Positions 26,877 to 36,603 are shown, numbered from the stretch's first letter. The stretch is 64,000 nucleotides of DNA from Marinobacter sp. F4216 (GCF_019931195.1 NZ_JAIOUO010000006.1:248001-312000), one strand, 5' to 3'. Notes: a model not told the origin generated them from the sequence alone. Made by a program: numbers and translations.

Positions 26877-29800
26877 GGCGCAAGAAGGGAGTCATCGGTT
26901 TCTTTGTTCACCACCGGGTGGCGGCCAATCTGGTGATGTTGATGATGCTGCTGGGTGGGTTTCTGGCGCTGAGCCGGATGAATATCCAGTTCTTCCCCAC
27001 GTTTGCACTGGACGTGGTCACTGTGAGGGTGGTGTGGAGCGGCGCTTCGGCGGAAGACGTGGAGCAGGGCATCACAGACCCGCTGGAACAGCGCCTGCGC
27101 AGCGTGGATGGTCTGAAGAGGATGACCTCCACCTCGGCCCAGAGCATTTCCTCCATCACGCTGGAGTTTTACGAGGGCACGGACCCCATCACCGCGCTGG
27201 ACGATGTCAGCCAGCAGGTGGATGAATTCACCAACCTGCCGGCGGATGCGGAAGAACCGGAGGTGGTTCGGGTGCAGCGCTACGAGCCAGTCGCCCGGAT
27301 GTTGCTGCATGGCGATGTGAACCGCCGGGAGCTGCGTGACCTGGCCTATCGCTTCGAAGATGAACTGCTGGAACGGGGCATCGACCGGGTGGAGATCATC
27401 GGGTTGCCGGAGCAGCAGGTCAGCATCGACGTGCCTGTGGAGAGGATGGAGGCCCTGGGCCTTTCACTGGAACAGATCGCCGATCGGGTGGCGTCGATTT
27501 CCCGGGATTTACCTGCGGGTCTGATGGCTCAGCAGGATGCCACCCGTGAACTACGTGCGGTTGAGCAGCGGCGCACTGCCCAGGCCTTTGAAAATATTCC
27601 CGTGGTCAGCGGAGAGCGTATTCAGCTTCGGCTGGGGGATATTGCGATCATCCGGCAGGAAGCCCGGGACGACCAGATTACCCTGAGCCGGGACGGTCAT
27701 CCGGCGGTGGAGCTGCAATTGCAGCGGGCGGAAAAGGGTAACTCGCTGGCGGCGGCCCAGTCCCTCGAGGACTGGCTGGAGGAAACCCGGCCAACGCTGC
27801 CGCCGACCATGGAGCTGGAGGTCTATGACCAGACCTGGCAGCTGCTGAACGACCGTATCTCCCTGCTGGTCACCAATGGCCTCGGAGGTTTGGTACTGGT
27901 GATCTGCCTGCTCTATCTGTTCCTGCCCGGCCGCGTGGCCTTGTGGGTGGCCATCGGTATTCCAACCGCGTTCCTGGCGGCCATGGCGGTGCTCTGGGGC
28001 ATTGGCGGCTCCATCAACATGATCTCCCTGTTCGCCCTGATCATGGCGCTTGGTGTGATCGTCGACGACGCCATCGTGGTGGGGGAGGACGCCGACGCCC
28101 ATGCCCGAATGGGGGAAGAGTCCATCTATGCTTCAGAGGGGGCGGCCAAGCGTATGGTCTGGCCGGTTCTGGCCTCGTCGCTGACCACAGTTGCTGCCTT
28201 CATGCCGCTGCTGGTGGTAGGCGGTATCATCGGAAATATCCTGTCCGACATACCCACCGTAATGATCTGTGTGTTGGTGGCGTCCCTGTTGGAATGCTTC
28301 ATCGTTCTGCCGGCGCATCTGCGCCATGCCTTTGTCAAGAAGGATAAAGGCAAGCACAAGGGCGAGGAGCAGGAGTCGGCCGCCTTGCCGGCAAAGAGCC
28401 CGCACCCCATCGAGCGTTTCCGCTTGGGCTTTGAGAAACGCTTCGATCGCTTCCGGCAAGGCCGGTTCCGGGACATTTCCCGTTACAGTCTCGAACATCG
28501 GGGCGTTACCCTGGCCGGCGCCCTGGCGCTGGCGATTCTGACGGTGGGCTTGCTGGCGGGCGGCCGCCTGGGCTTTAACTTCTTCCCCACACCGGAGCCG
28601 TCGATTCTGTACGCCAATGTCAGCTTCGTGTCCGGCACCGATGAACGAACGGTGGATGGATTCCTGGAAGATATGCGCCGGACCCTGAATGAAACCGAAG
28701 AGGCCCTGGGTGGCAATCTGATTCTGCACGCCATCACCACGCATGGCGCTACCCTTGGGTCGGAGGGACGATCCCGTAACGGCGAAGAGCTGGGCGCCAT
28801 GATGCTGGAACTGGTGCCCTCGGACCGGCGTTCCGTGCGTAACCCGGAATTCATTAACGAGTGGCGCAGTCGCCTGACGCTCCCGGCGGGGCTCGATAAT
28901 CTGAGCATTTCAGAACGGCAGGCGGGGCCGCCGGGGCGGGACGTGAATGTTCGCCTGACCGGAAACGATCCTGAAACCCTGAAAGCAGCCGCCGATGAAC
29001 TGTCCCAGGCCCTCGGCACCTTGCCGGGCGTGCTGGATGTGGAAGACGACATGCCCTGGGGCCGTGAGCAGCTGATTTACCAGGTCAGTGCCTATGGCGA
29101 GGCTCTGGGCCTGACAACCGCCGATCTGGGCCGCCAGTTACGTGCGGCGTTTGATGGCCGAATCGCCCAGATCTACCAGGATGGGCGGGATGAAGTGGAA
29201 GTCCGGGTGCAGTTGCCACAATCCCAGCGGGAACGGCTGTCCACACTCTCCCGCATGGTGGTGCGGATCCAGGATGGCCGGTTTGTACCTCTGACTCAGG
29301 TAATGAACCTGGATCATCGCCAAGGCTTCCAGGCCCTTCGTCATGCTGACGGCAAACTGGCCATTGAAGTGACCTCCAGCCTGAACACCCGGGTCAGCAC
29401 AACCGATCAGATCCTCGAAAGCCTGCAGGCGGAAGCGCTGCCCGACATCGCCAGCCGCTACAACGTGCGTTACAGCTTCGAAGGCCGGGCGGCGGATCAG
29501 CGCGAAACCCTGAGCGATATGAAAACCGGACTGATGATTGGTCTGGGCCTGATGTACGTGGTGCTGGCCTGGGTGTTTGCCTCCTGGAGCCTGCCGTTGA
29601 TCGTCATGGCGATTATCCCGTTTGCGTTGGTGGGTGCGCTTCTGGGCCACTGGCTGATGGGGCTGCAGCTGACCATCCTGTCCCTGTTCGGGCTGTTCGG
29701 CCTGTCCGGGATTGTGGTCAATAACGCGATTATCCTCGTAGCTTTCTACAACCAGCAGCGACAGAAGGGGTTGGATATCCAGGACGCTCTCAATGAGGCC

Positions 29801-30055
29801 GCCGTGCAACGGGTGCGAGCGGTGATGCTAACCTCACTGACCACCATTGGTGGTTTGTTGCCGTTGTTGTTCGAAACCTCGTTGCAGGCACAGTTCCTGA
29901 TCCCCATGGCCACGTCCATTGCCTTTGGACTCGGGTTATCGACCCTGCTGGTCTTGCTGGTAATACCGGCCCTGTTGTCCTGGCTGGAACAGGCCCGGGA
30001 ATGGTGGGCTGAACGACGGGGCACCGACATCAGACCTCTCGGCGCGGAGGACTGA
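26873..30055 (+). CDS. RND-family efflux pump, inner-membrane subunit
   Basis: 1060 residues, normal for AcrB/MexF-type trimeric pumps: TM1 near residue 15-32, periplasmic porter domains, GLGGLVLVICLLYLFLPGRVAL, MALGVIVDDAIVVGEDADAH (TM4 proton-relay region with the conserved Asp pair), and the second half with GLFGLSGIVVNNAIILVAF. Probably exports hydrophobic toxicants or drugs; the subgroup is not clear. GTG start overlaps the adaptor stop. Confidence 0.92.
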   Translation: MRRKKGVIGFFVHHRVAANLVMLMMLLGGFLALSRMNIQFFPTFALDVVTVRVVWSGASAEDVEQGITDPLEQRLRSVDGLKRMTSTSAQSISSITLEFYEGTDPITALDDVSQQVDEFTNLPADAEEPEVVRVQRYEPVARMLLHGDVNRRELRDLAYRFEDELLERGIDRVEIIGLPEQQVSIDVPVERMEALGLSLEQIADRVASISRDLPAGLMAQQDATRELRAVEQRRTAQAFENIPVVSGERIQLRLGDIAIIRQEARDDQITLSRDGHPAVELQLQRAEKGNSLAAAQSLEDWLEETRPTLPPTMELEVYDQTWQLLNDRISLLVTNGLGGLVLVICLLYLFLPGRVALWVAIGIPTAFLAAMAVLWGIGGSINMISLFALIMALGVIVDDAIVVGEDADAHARMGEESIYASEGAAKRMVWPVLASSLTTVAAFMPLLVVGGIIGNILSDIPTVMICVLVASLLECFIVLPAHLRHAFVKKDKGKHKGEEQESAALPAKSPHPIERFRLGFEKRFDRFRQGRFRDISRYSLEHRGVTLAGALALAILTVGLLAGGRLGFNFFPTPEPSILYANVSFVSGTDERTVDGFLEDMRRTLNETEEALGGNLILHAITTHGATLGSEGRSRNGEELGAMMLELVPSDRRSVRNPEFINEWRSRLTLPAGLDNLSISERQAGPPGRDVNVRLTGNDPETLKAAADELSQALGTLPGVLDVEDDMPWGREQLIYQVSAYGEALGLTTADLGRQLRAAFDGRIAQIYQDGRDEVEVRVQLPQSQRERLSTLSRMVVRIQDGRFVPLTQVMNLDHRQGFQALRHADGKLAIEVTSSLNTRVSTTDQILESLQAEALPDIASRYNVRYSFEGRAADQRETLSDMKTGLMIGLGLMYVVLAWVFASWSLPLIVMAIIPFALVGALLGHWLMGLQLTILSLFGLFGLSGIVVNNAIILVAFYNQQRQKGLDIQDALNEAAVQRVRAVMLTSLTTIGGLLPLLFETSLQAQFLIPMATSIAFGLGLSTLLVLLVIPALLSWLEQAREWWAERRGTDIRPLGAED

Positions 30056-30079
30056 GCCGAGCAATAACGGGATGCGATC

Positions 30080-30772
30080 ATGCCGGATGTGGCCCTTCAG
30101 GCCTCGGGCCTGAGCAAACAATTTATCAGTGGTGGCGAGCCGGTGCCGGTGTTTTGCGGTGTGTCCCTGTTGCTCAAGGCGGGTGAATCCCTGGCGCTGA
30201 TGGGACGTTCCGGTTCCGGCAAAAGCACTCTGCTGAACCTTTTGTGTGGCCTAGAACGCCCGGACGAGGGCGAGATCTGGGTGGGCGGACATCGGGTTGG
30301 CGCTGCCGGCGACAGCCCGAAGGAACAGCCAGGGCAGTGGGCCGGCCTTCGACGCCAGTCTCTGGGGGTGGTGTTTCAGGACGCCAACCTGATGCCAGCA
30401 CTCACCCTGCTTGAAAACGTCCGGCTGCGAGCCAGCCTGGCCGGGCAACCGGACGGTCAGGGTCCCGAGTGGCTCAATCGTCTCGGGCTTGCGGGCCTTG
30501 AACATCGCTATCCGGATCAGGTGTCTGGTGGACAGCGCCAGCGGGCGGCGCTGGCGATGGTGTTTGCCATGCAGCCGGAGGTGATTCTTGCCGATGAGCC
30601 GACCGGCAGCCTGGACCGACACACCGCCGATGAGGTTGCCGACCAGTTGTTCCGGCTCCAGCAGGAAACCGGTTGTGCCCTGGTGCTTGCCACTCACGAT
30701 CCCGAGTTGGCGGCCCGATGCGGCCAGCGGCTCGACCTGGCCCATCCGGGTCGACAGTCTGATTGCCAATGA
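30080..30772 (+). CDS. LolD/MacB-like ABC transporter ATPase
   Basis: 230 residues: Walker A GRSGSGKST (42-50), Q-loop LGVVFQDANLMPALT, signature SGGQRQRAALA, Walker B VILADEPTGSLD and His in LATHDPE. This is the subfamily that drives FtsX-type mechanotransmission permeases. The gene is 24 bp after the RND pump and overlaps the following permease by ATGA. Confidence 0.9.
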   Translation: MPDVALQASGLSKQFISGGEPVPVFCGVSLLLKAGESLALMGRSGSGKSTLLNLLCGLERPDEGEIWVGGHRVGAAGDSPKEQPGQWAGLRRQSLGVVFQDANLMPALTLLENVRLRASLAGQPDGQGPEWLNRLGLAGLEHRYPDQVSGGQRQRAALAMVFAMQPEVILADEPTGSLDRHTADEVADQLFRLQQETGCALVLATHDPELAARCGQRLDLAHPGRQSDCQ

Positions 30773-33054
30773 ATCCCTTCCTCGCGCAGATTCTGCATTA
30801 CCGACGCCACCCCTTTCAGCTGCTGGCCCTGGTGATCATGATTCTGGTCGCCACCATGTTATGGAGCGCGGTCAGCCAGTTGACCGCTCAGGCGCGCACC
30901 AGCATGGGCCAGAGCGAGCAGGCCCTCGGTACGCGGTATCAGGTTCAGCGAGCCGATGGGCAACCCGTTACCGTTGAAGACTTCGTCACCCTGCGGCGTG
31001 ACGGTGCCTGCGTGATGCCCTGGCTGGAGGTGGACTCATCCACCCGGGCCGGGCGTATTGTTGGGATCGATCCCCTGTCGGTCGCCTGCCTTGCCGATGA
31101 CACGGTGCCTGGTGCTCTTCAGGGCAGTCCACTCGATGGTCAGCCATTTATGGACATTGGCGAGGCTGCCTCGCTGGCCCGAACCGAACCCGAAGCAGCG
31201 GAGCGGCTGTACCTGATCGGCGCCGATTCGATATCGCCGGCCAACCTGCCCCAGGGGTACCGGCTGACGGACTTTTCCACAGGCCCGGAGACCGGCGAGC
31301 TGGGAGAGAGTTTCCTGTTAAACCTGGATGCCCTGGCCGTGCTGGTGCTGCTGATCACCGCCCTGCTGCTGCGCAGCGTCCACCAGTTGGGCATGGCCCA
31401 GCGCCGTGCCAGCTTCGCGCTGCTGTTTCGCTACGGTGTAACGCATTCCTCGATCCGACTTGGGCTGTTTCTGGAGACCCTCACCCTCGCCCTGGTCTGC
31501 GTGCTACCCGGCGTGGCACTGGGGCTGTGGCTGGCGAATGGCCTGGCGGGCGGCTTTGGCCAGGCCATGGCGTCTCTGTTCGATACACCCGTCTATGCCG
31601 GCCAGGGTAATCACTGGCTGAGTATCGCGCTGGTGATGGCCGGGGTGGTGCTGGGGGTGTGCCTGCTGGATGAGCTTGCACCCCGGCTCACCTCTGTTTC
31701 CGACAACCTGAAACAACGACAGGTTCCGATCGCCGCTGGTGTTCTTGTTCTGGGTCTCGGGCTGGTCTGGGCCGGTAAATCCCTCCCGGTGGTCTTCCTG
31801 GCCGTGGGGCTGGTGTTTCTGGGAGCCGGATTCCTAGCCCCGGGCATGGTTGCCGGCATCGCCCGCTGGTGGGCACGTTCGGCGACCGATCCTCTGAACC
31901 TCTGGCAATACGCGGAGCTGGATGTGCTGGCCCGGCGCCTGGCTTTTCCCCTGGTGGCATTACAGTTTGCGCTGGCACTGGTGCTGGCGGTTCAGGCTCT
32001 GGTGACCGTGTTCGAATCCACCTTTGATGACTGGTTGTCTCAGCGGCTGGCTGCGGATTATTACGTGGAGGTGCCGCCCTCGGCAGACGCTACCAGCGCG
32101 GCAAGCTGGCTGGCATCGCGACCGGACCTGATTGAGCCGGGTGCCTGGCATCGGGTGGTGCGGGGGCGGGCGGCACTGGCGTTGCCGGAGCAAGGTAAGT
32201 CGCAGGGCATCGATGTCTTTTCGGTCGGCCCTGTCAGTGACATGTTGCATCAGTGGCGGTTTCTGGACGCCATTGATGCCCCCTGGGCTGCGTTCAGCCG
32301 GGGTGAGGGGCTGATGGTGAACGAGCAGCTGGCGATGCGGGAAGCGGTATCCGTTGGCGATACCTTGAGCCTGGCGTGGGGTGACCAAACCGTGACCCTG
32401 TCGGTACTGGCGATCTACGCCGACTACGGCCGACCGGCGGGCGAGGTACTCCTGCCCATGGACCGGTTGCCGGAAACCTTTTCGGCCACGTTTGAAAGCC
32501 TTTCCGTCAGCCTTGCCGCGGCACGCTTGCATGAGTTGGAACGAGGATTGAAAACTGTCTGGCAGGTGGAGGATGTCGTCATCCGTGACAATGGCCGTAT
32601 CAAAACCCTGGCCCACGAGGTGTTTGACCAGACCTTCCTGCTCACCCGTCTGATCACGTTCGTAACGCTGCTGTTGGCCGCCGTATCCCTGTTGATCATG
32701 GGCTGGGTCTTCTTCTCCACGCGGGCCTGGTATTACCAGCTACTGACCGTGTGGGGCCTGGGCCAGCGTGAGGTCACCTTCCGCCTTGCCCGGCTGGCCG
32801 TTGGTCTGACCGGTGGCATCGTTTTGCTGGCCTTGCCACTTGGTATCTGGCTGACCTGGGTGCTGGTGCACCGCATCAATCCCGTGGCGTTTGGCTGGTC
32901 ATTGCCCATGGCTGTTTATCCAGGCTTCTGGCTGGAGCTGGGCGTGCTCAGCCTGTTGATTGGCCTGAGCATTGCGGGGCTGATGCGCTGGCAGTTGCGC
33001 CACGCCCACAGTCGGCCCTTGTCCGCCAGTGACGTGACCGGAGGGGAGCGATGA
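30769..33054 (+). CDS. FtsX-like ABC permease (AttFG-like)
   Basis: 761 residues with two FtsX cores: TM1 at ~16-36, a periplasmic region, three helices (~185-310), helices in the middle, a second periplasmic domain (~420-600) and three C-terminal helices (LITFVTLLLAAVSLLIMGWV onward). This duplicated layout matches MacB/LolCE-like and AttFG-like permeases, which move lipids or lipoproteins or act on the envelope. The start is ATG 30769 in an ATGA overlap with the ATPase gene; the stop overlaps the lipoprotein gene by four bases. Confidence 0.85.
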   Translation: MNPFLAQILHYRRHPFQLLALVIMILVATMLWSAVSQLTAQARTSMGQSEQALGTRYQVQRADGQPVTVEDFVTLRRDGACVMPWLEVDSSTRAGRIVGIDPLSVACLADDTVPGALQGSPLDGQPFMDIGEAASLARTEPEAAERLYLIGADSISPANLPQGYRLTDFSTGPETGELGESFLLNLDALAVLVLLITALLLRSVHQLGMAQRRASFALLFRYGVTHSSIRLGLFLETLTLALVCVLPGVALGLWLANGLAGGFGQAMASLFDTPVYAGQGNHWLSIALVMAGVVLGVCLLDELAPRLTSVSDNLKQRQVPIAAGVLVLGLGLVWAGKSLPVVFLAVGLVFLGAGFLAPGMVAGIARWWARSATDPLNLWQYAELDVLARRLAFPLVALQFALALVLAVQALVTVFESTFDDWLSQRLAADYYVEVPPSADATSAASWLASRPDLIEPGAWHRVVRGRAALALPEQGKSQGIDVFSVGPVSDMLHQWRFLDAIDAPWAAFSRGEGLMVNEQLAMREAVSVGDTLSLAWGDQTVTLSVLAIYADYGRPAGEVLLPMDRLPETFSATFESLSVSLAAARLHELERGLKTVWQVEDVVIRDNGRIKTLAHEVFDQTFLLTRLITFVTLLLAAVSLLIMGWVFFSTRAWYYQLLTVWGLGQREVTFRLARLAVGLTGGIVLLALPLGIWLTWVLVHRINPVAFGWSLPMAVYPGFWLELGVLSLLIGLSIAGLMRWQLRHAHSRPLSASDVTGGER

Positions 33055-34133
33055 GGCTGATACTGCTGTTGAGTGGTTTCCTGCTGCTGGCGGGGTGTTC
33101 GGACGACACCACCAACCAGGGCTTTGCCGGCCTGGCTGAAACTGCGGATGCCAGTGAGTATCTGCAACCCCGGCCCGGAGATACGCTGGTCTTTCCGGAG
33201 GATTATGGCCCTCATCCCCAGCACCGCATTGAATGGTGGTACCTGACCGCCAATCTGAAAACGGGTGACGGCAAGCCCGTTGGCCTGCAGTGGACCCAGT
33301 TCCGGCAGGCAATTCAGCCCCGATCGCCCGAGATACCATCGCCGGAACCAGGCAGCTGGACACTGGATGCTGCCTGGATGGCTCACGCTGCGATCAGTCT
33401 TGGTGGAGAGCATCGCTTTGCCGAAAAGCTGGCCCGGGGCGATGTGGGCCACGCCGGGGCCGAACCGGAACCGCTCCGTGTCTGGCTGGATAACTGGCAA
33501 CTGCGGCAGCAAAAGCCGGGTGTTTGGCACCTGAGCGTTCATGCCCGGGAATGGGGGTACGACCTCACGCTGACCATTAATGGCGATCCGGTCGCCCACG
33601 GGGATCGGGGGTTCAGTGCCAAGTCCGCCAGTGGCGAGGGCTCCATGTATTTCAGTCTGGTGGACATTGCCCTCGAGGGGCAGATCACCCTTGGTGAGCA
33701 GATCGTGCCCGTGTCCGGGAAGGGCTGGTTCGACCGGGAATGGAGCAGCCAGCTCCTGAAAACCGGCCAGCAGGGCTGGGACTGGTTTGCCCTGCATCTG
33801 GACTCCGGCGACAAACTGATGGGCTTCCAGCTTCGCGAGGAAGAAGGGGGATTCAAATCCGGAACCTGGCTTCCGGCCGATGGGGAGCCCGTTCCCCTGA
33901 GCCCGGATGCCTTGGAGCTGAAGCCCGAGGAATTCCGCCACGGGCACCCTGTTCGTTGGCGATTACAGGTGCACGGCTATGGCGTGGACGTGTCGGTGAA
34001 AGCCAGACCTGGCAATTATCTGAATATGGGACAGTTCCCGTACTGGGAAAGCCCGGTGGACGTGGACGGCAGCCATTCGGGCGTGGGGTATATGGAACTG
34101 ACGGGGTATGCCCGTGATGGGGCAAAGGATTAA
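33051..34133 (+). CDS. AttH/CrtC-like lipocalin-domain lipoprotein
   Basis: 360 residues, with a lipoprotein signal (LLLAGC, Cys16). The CrtC/AttH lipocalin-like domain has FPEDYGPHPQHRIEWWYLTAN, GLQWTQFRQ, AWMAHAAISL, GKGWFDREWSSQ and SGVGYMELTGYA. These two-domain lipocalins bind hydrophobic ligands; carotenoid hydratases belong to the same family, but an envelope role is likelier next to an ABC permease. The ATPase-permease-AttH order matches the Agrobacterium att-type cassette. Lipoprotein start at ATG 33051 overlaps the permease stop. Confidence 0.87.
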   Translation: MRLILLLSGFLLLAGCSDDTTNQGFAGLAETADASEYLQPRPGDTLVFPEDYGPHPQHRIEWWYLTANLKTGDGKPVGLQWTQFRQAIQPRSPEIPSPEPGSWTLDAAWMAHAAISLGGEHRFAEKLARGDVGHAGAEPEPLRVWLDNWQLRQQKPGVWHLSVHAREWGYDLTLTINGDPVAHGDRGFSAKSASGEGSMYFSLVDIALEGQITLGEQIVPVSGKGWFDREWSSQLLKTGQQGWDWFALHLDSGDKLMGFQLREEEGGFKSGTWLPADGEPVPLSPDALELKPEEFRHGHPVRWRLQVHGYGVDVSVKARPGNYLNMGQFPYWESPVDVDGSHSGVGYMELTGYARDGAKD

Positions 34134-34314
34134 ACGCGCCTTTCAGGGAAATCGGGCGGATGCATAGCGTCTCTGGACAAGGTTAGCTAGAGTTCTGTTT
34201 TTGAAACCATTTGCGCTGACTGTCTGGTCGAGTCTTTGCGAAATAACGAACTCATCGAAGATTCTGAATCACACAGGCCGTGGCCAACTCACTGTTCAGG
34301 GGCTTGGGGTGTCT

Positions 34315-34779
34315 ATGGACGTTTCGATTCAGACTGCCAGTAGGGAACATCTGACGGGGATCCACGAATTAGTGCTCCAGTGGGGCTATCAGGCAAGCGA
34401 ACACCAGACCCTGGAATGGCTCGATGCCTTGAATAACTCCGCCAATAACCAGTTGTTTGTCGCCCTTTCTGGTGACCTTGTTGTGGGGTGGGCTGCTGTT
34501 GAGAAACGCATAACTCTCGGCAGAGGTCATATCGCCGAGATTACGGGGCTGGTTGTGAGGGCGGGATTCAGGCGGTCGGGCGTAGGGAAGGTTCTGGTCA
34601 GCGCTGCTGAGCAATGGTCGCGGGCTCTGGAGCTTCCGCGGGTGGTGGTACGCTCGAATGTGACGCGTGCGGAGGCGCACCAGTTTTATCCCTCAGTGGG
34701 CTTTGAGCTCACGAAGACGACAAACGTGTATGAGAAAGATCTCAGCAATCCTGCTGATGCAACATCCCCATCTGCCTGA
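34315..34779 (+). CDS. GNAT-family N-acetyltransferase
   Basis: 154 residues with beta4-alpha3 motif A (AEITGLVVRAGFRRSGVGKVL), the acetyl-CoA binding loop RRSGVGK and C-terminal YPSVGFELTKTTNVYEK. The acceptor is unknown. The upstream in-frame start (TTG at 34201) lacks support; ATG 34315 gives the expected N-terminal beta strand (VSIQTA). This part of the window is visibly lower in GC. Confidence 0.82.
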   Translation: MDVSIQTASREHLTGIHELVLQWGYQASEHQTLEWLDALNNSANNQLFVALSGDLVVGWAAVEKRITLGRGHIAEITGLVVRAGFRRSGVGKVLVSAAEQWSRALELPRVVVRSNVTRAEAHQFYPSVGFELTKTTNVYEKDLSNPADATSPSA

Positions 34780-34814
34780 TACCCATGTCGAATTTAAGTT
34801 AGAGGAGAACACGC

Positions 34815-35024
34815 ATGTATCAGGACATTATCGGCTTCTGGTTTTCCGAGCTGAAACCCGAGCAGTGGTGGCAAAAGGATGCGGAGCTGGATGCGCTGAT
34901 TGAACGGCGGTTTGGTGCGTTGCATGCACAGGCCAGTGCGGGTGAGCTTTTTCCATGGCGTGAAACACCCTCGGGTAGCCTTGCGGAGGTCGACTTTCTC
35001 AAACAACCTGATTCAAGCTTCTAG
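34815..35024 (+). pseudogene. Truncated DUF924 family gene
   Basis: A 69-codon frame encoding the first third of a DUF924 protein (DIIGFWFSELKPEQWWQKDA, FGALHAQASAGELFPWRETP, GSLAEV). Complete DUF924 proteins are near 180 residues and continue with an L/I-x-L-DQF-x-RN motif after the last segment; here the reading diverges to DFLKQPDSSF and stops. A 13-bp repeat starts two bases after the stop, suggesting a deletion or insertion cut the gene. GGAGAACACGC precedes the ATG, so a short peptide could still be made. Confidence 0.7.
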
Positions 35025-35025
35025 G

Positions 35026-35038
35026 TCACCGACACCCG
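35026..35038. repeat. 13-bp direct repeat, copy 1
   Basis: TCACCGACACCCG occurs here and again at 36077-36089, about 1.05 kb apart. The copies flank the DUF1295 gene, and copy 1 directly follows the truncated DUF924 frame. Possible recombination footprint. Confidence 0.7.
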
Positions 35039-35070
35039 ACGCTGATTATAAAAATAAGGGAACCTGATCC

Positions 35071-36045
35071 ATGAATTTCGGCACCATTCTGAGCGTTATC
35101 TTTCTTTTCATCTGGGGCGTAGCGATGTCCGCTCATTCCCAGGACCTGACAAATCTTCTGCTGGTTAACGCGGCTGTTCAGATGCTGCTGTTTATCGTGG
35201 TCGCCTGTATTCCGTTTCTGAGAACGGGGCGGATGTCTTACGTCGACATCGCCTGGCCGTTCGGCGTGGCCCTGATTGGTGTGCAACTGCTGCTGTTCGC
35301 CGATGGCGATATTGTGCGCAAGATTGCGGTGGGAGCCGTTTACCTGTTCATCGGCTTACGGATGGGTATGGGAGCCGTGGTTATGGGAAGGGCGACTGGC
35401 GTCATCTTCAAAACGGAGTTTCCCCGCTACCAGTACCGCAAGATGATGTTCGAGAAAACCGGCTCCCGGAATGCCAGGATGCACATGCTCGCCGAGATCC
35501 TGGCCCAGGGTATTGCCAACATGTCCGTTCTTGCCTTGCCGGGATTTTTGATCGCCACCAATACCAGCCCCTCGATTTCCGGCTGGGAGATTGTCGGAAT
35601 CCTGGTTTGGGCGGTTGCCTATATTCTTGAGACCGTCGCCGATACCCAGAAGCTCCTGTTCATTTCCAAGTCCGAGAACAAGGGTGGGGTCTGCAATGTC
35701 GGGCTCTGGAAGTACAGCCGCCACCCGAACTACTTTGCCGAATGGCTGGTGTGGACCGGACTGGTGATCGCCACAGTACCATCCTGGCTGGCGCTGCAGG
35801 GCACCGAATCGTTCTTCGTCTGGCTGGTGCTTGGGGTCGGCGCTCTGTGTGCCTCCATTATGCTCTACATCACCCTGGTGTATCTGACCGGCGCCAAGCC
35901 GGCGGAATACTACTCGGTTCGCAAGCGCCCGCAGTACCGGGAATACCAGGAGACAACGAGCATGTTCTTTCCCTGGTTTCCGAAAGAGGATGCCAGGCCG
36001 GTCGGATTGGACGAGGTGACCACTCGGCGCGGATCCAGTGACTAG
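35071..36045 (+). CDS. DUF1295 membrane protein (steroid 5-alpha reductase / ICMT-like fold)
   Basis: 324 residues with about seven helices. The C-terminal signature WKYSRHPNYFAEWLVWTG is shared by DUF1295, phospholipid and isoprenylcysteine methyltransferases and 5-alpha reductases, where this region binds a nucleotide cofactor; RKRPQYREYQ follows. Substrate unknown. AAGGGAACC lies before ATG 35071. The gene is flanked by the 13-bp repeats. Confidence 0.83.
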   Translation: MNFGTILSVIFLFIWGVAMSAHSQDLTNLLLVNAAVQMLLFIVVACIPFLRTGRMSYVDIAWPFGVALIGVQLLLFADGDIVRKIAVGAVYLFIGLRMGMGAVVMGRATGVIFKTEFPRYQYRKMMFEKTGSRNARMHMLAEILAQGIANMSVLALPGFLIATNTSPSISGWEIVGILVWAVAYILETVADTQKLLFISKSENKGGVCNVGLWKYSRHPNYFAEWLVWTGLVIATVPSWLALQGTESFFVWLVLGVGALCASIMLYITLVYLTGAKPAEYYSVRKRPQYREYQETTSMFFPWFPKEDARPVGLDEVTTRRGSSD

Positions 36046-36076
36046 GCTGAGGGGATCTGCTGTCATGGCTTGTGTT

Positions 36077-36089
36077 TCACCGACACCCG
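36077..36089. repeat. 13-bp direct repeat, copy 2
   Basis: Second exact copy of TCACCGACACCCG (first at 35026-35038). It lies eight bases before the ATG of the next GNAT gene. Confidence 0.7.
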
Positions 36090-36096
36090 CTCTGTC

Positions 36097-36603
36097 ATGA
36101 AAGTTGTTTGTGAAACCGAACGACTGGTTATTCGGCAGTTCGATCTGAACGATGATGGCTTTATCCTCCGGTTGCTGAACGAAGAGTCTTTTATCCGTTA
36201 TATCGCGGACAAAAACGTGCGCACTCAAGCGGATGCCATTGCCTACCTGAAAAACGGCCCGTTATTGAGCTATCGGGCGTTGGGGTTTGGTCTGAATATG
36301 GTGACGCTAAAAGGGTCCGACGTCTCGATTGGCATGTGCGGACTGCTGAAACGAGATCAGTTGGAGTATCCAGACCTCGGTTTTGCATTTTTGCCGGAGT
36401 TCTGTGGCAAAGGTTATGGGTTTGAAGCAGCGAAAGCGGTTCTCCAGACTGAAATGATGGATGCCGGTCTGGAGACCGTTATGGCGGTTACCCTGCCGGA
36501 CAACCTGAGTTCGAATCGTCTCCTGAAGCGTGTGGGCTTTCGTTTGAGTGGCACGACCGAAGTGAATGGATCACAGAACAATCTGTACGTTTATCACCGG
36601 TAA
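36097..36603 (+). CDS. GNAT-family N-acetyltransferase (RimJ/RimL-like)
   Basis: 168 residues: ETERLVIRQFDLNDDGFILRLL at the N-terminus, motif A LGFAFLPEFCGKGYGFEAAKAV, and the closing NRLLKRVGFRLSG. This resembles the RimJ/RimL-type branch that acetylates ribosomal proteins or small amines; no exact substrate. ATG 36097 puts MKVVCETERL at the normal family start; a TTG nine codons upstream is less likely. It begins just after repeat copy 2. Confidence 0.85.
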   Translation: MKVVCETERLVIRQFDLNDDGFILRLLNEESFIRYIADKNVRTQADAIAYLKNGPLLSYRALGFGLNMVTLKGSDVSIGMCGLLKRDQLEYPDLGFAFLPEFCGKGYGFEAAKAVLQTEMMDAGLETVMAVTLPDNLSSNRLLKRVGFRLSGTTEVNGSQNNLYVYHR

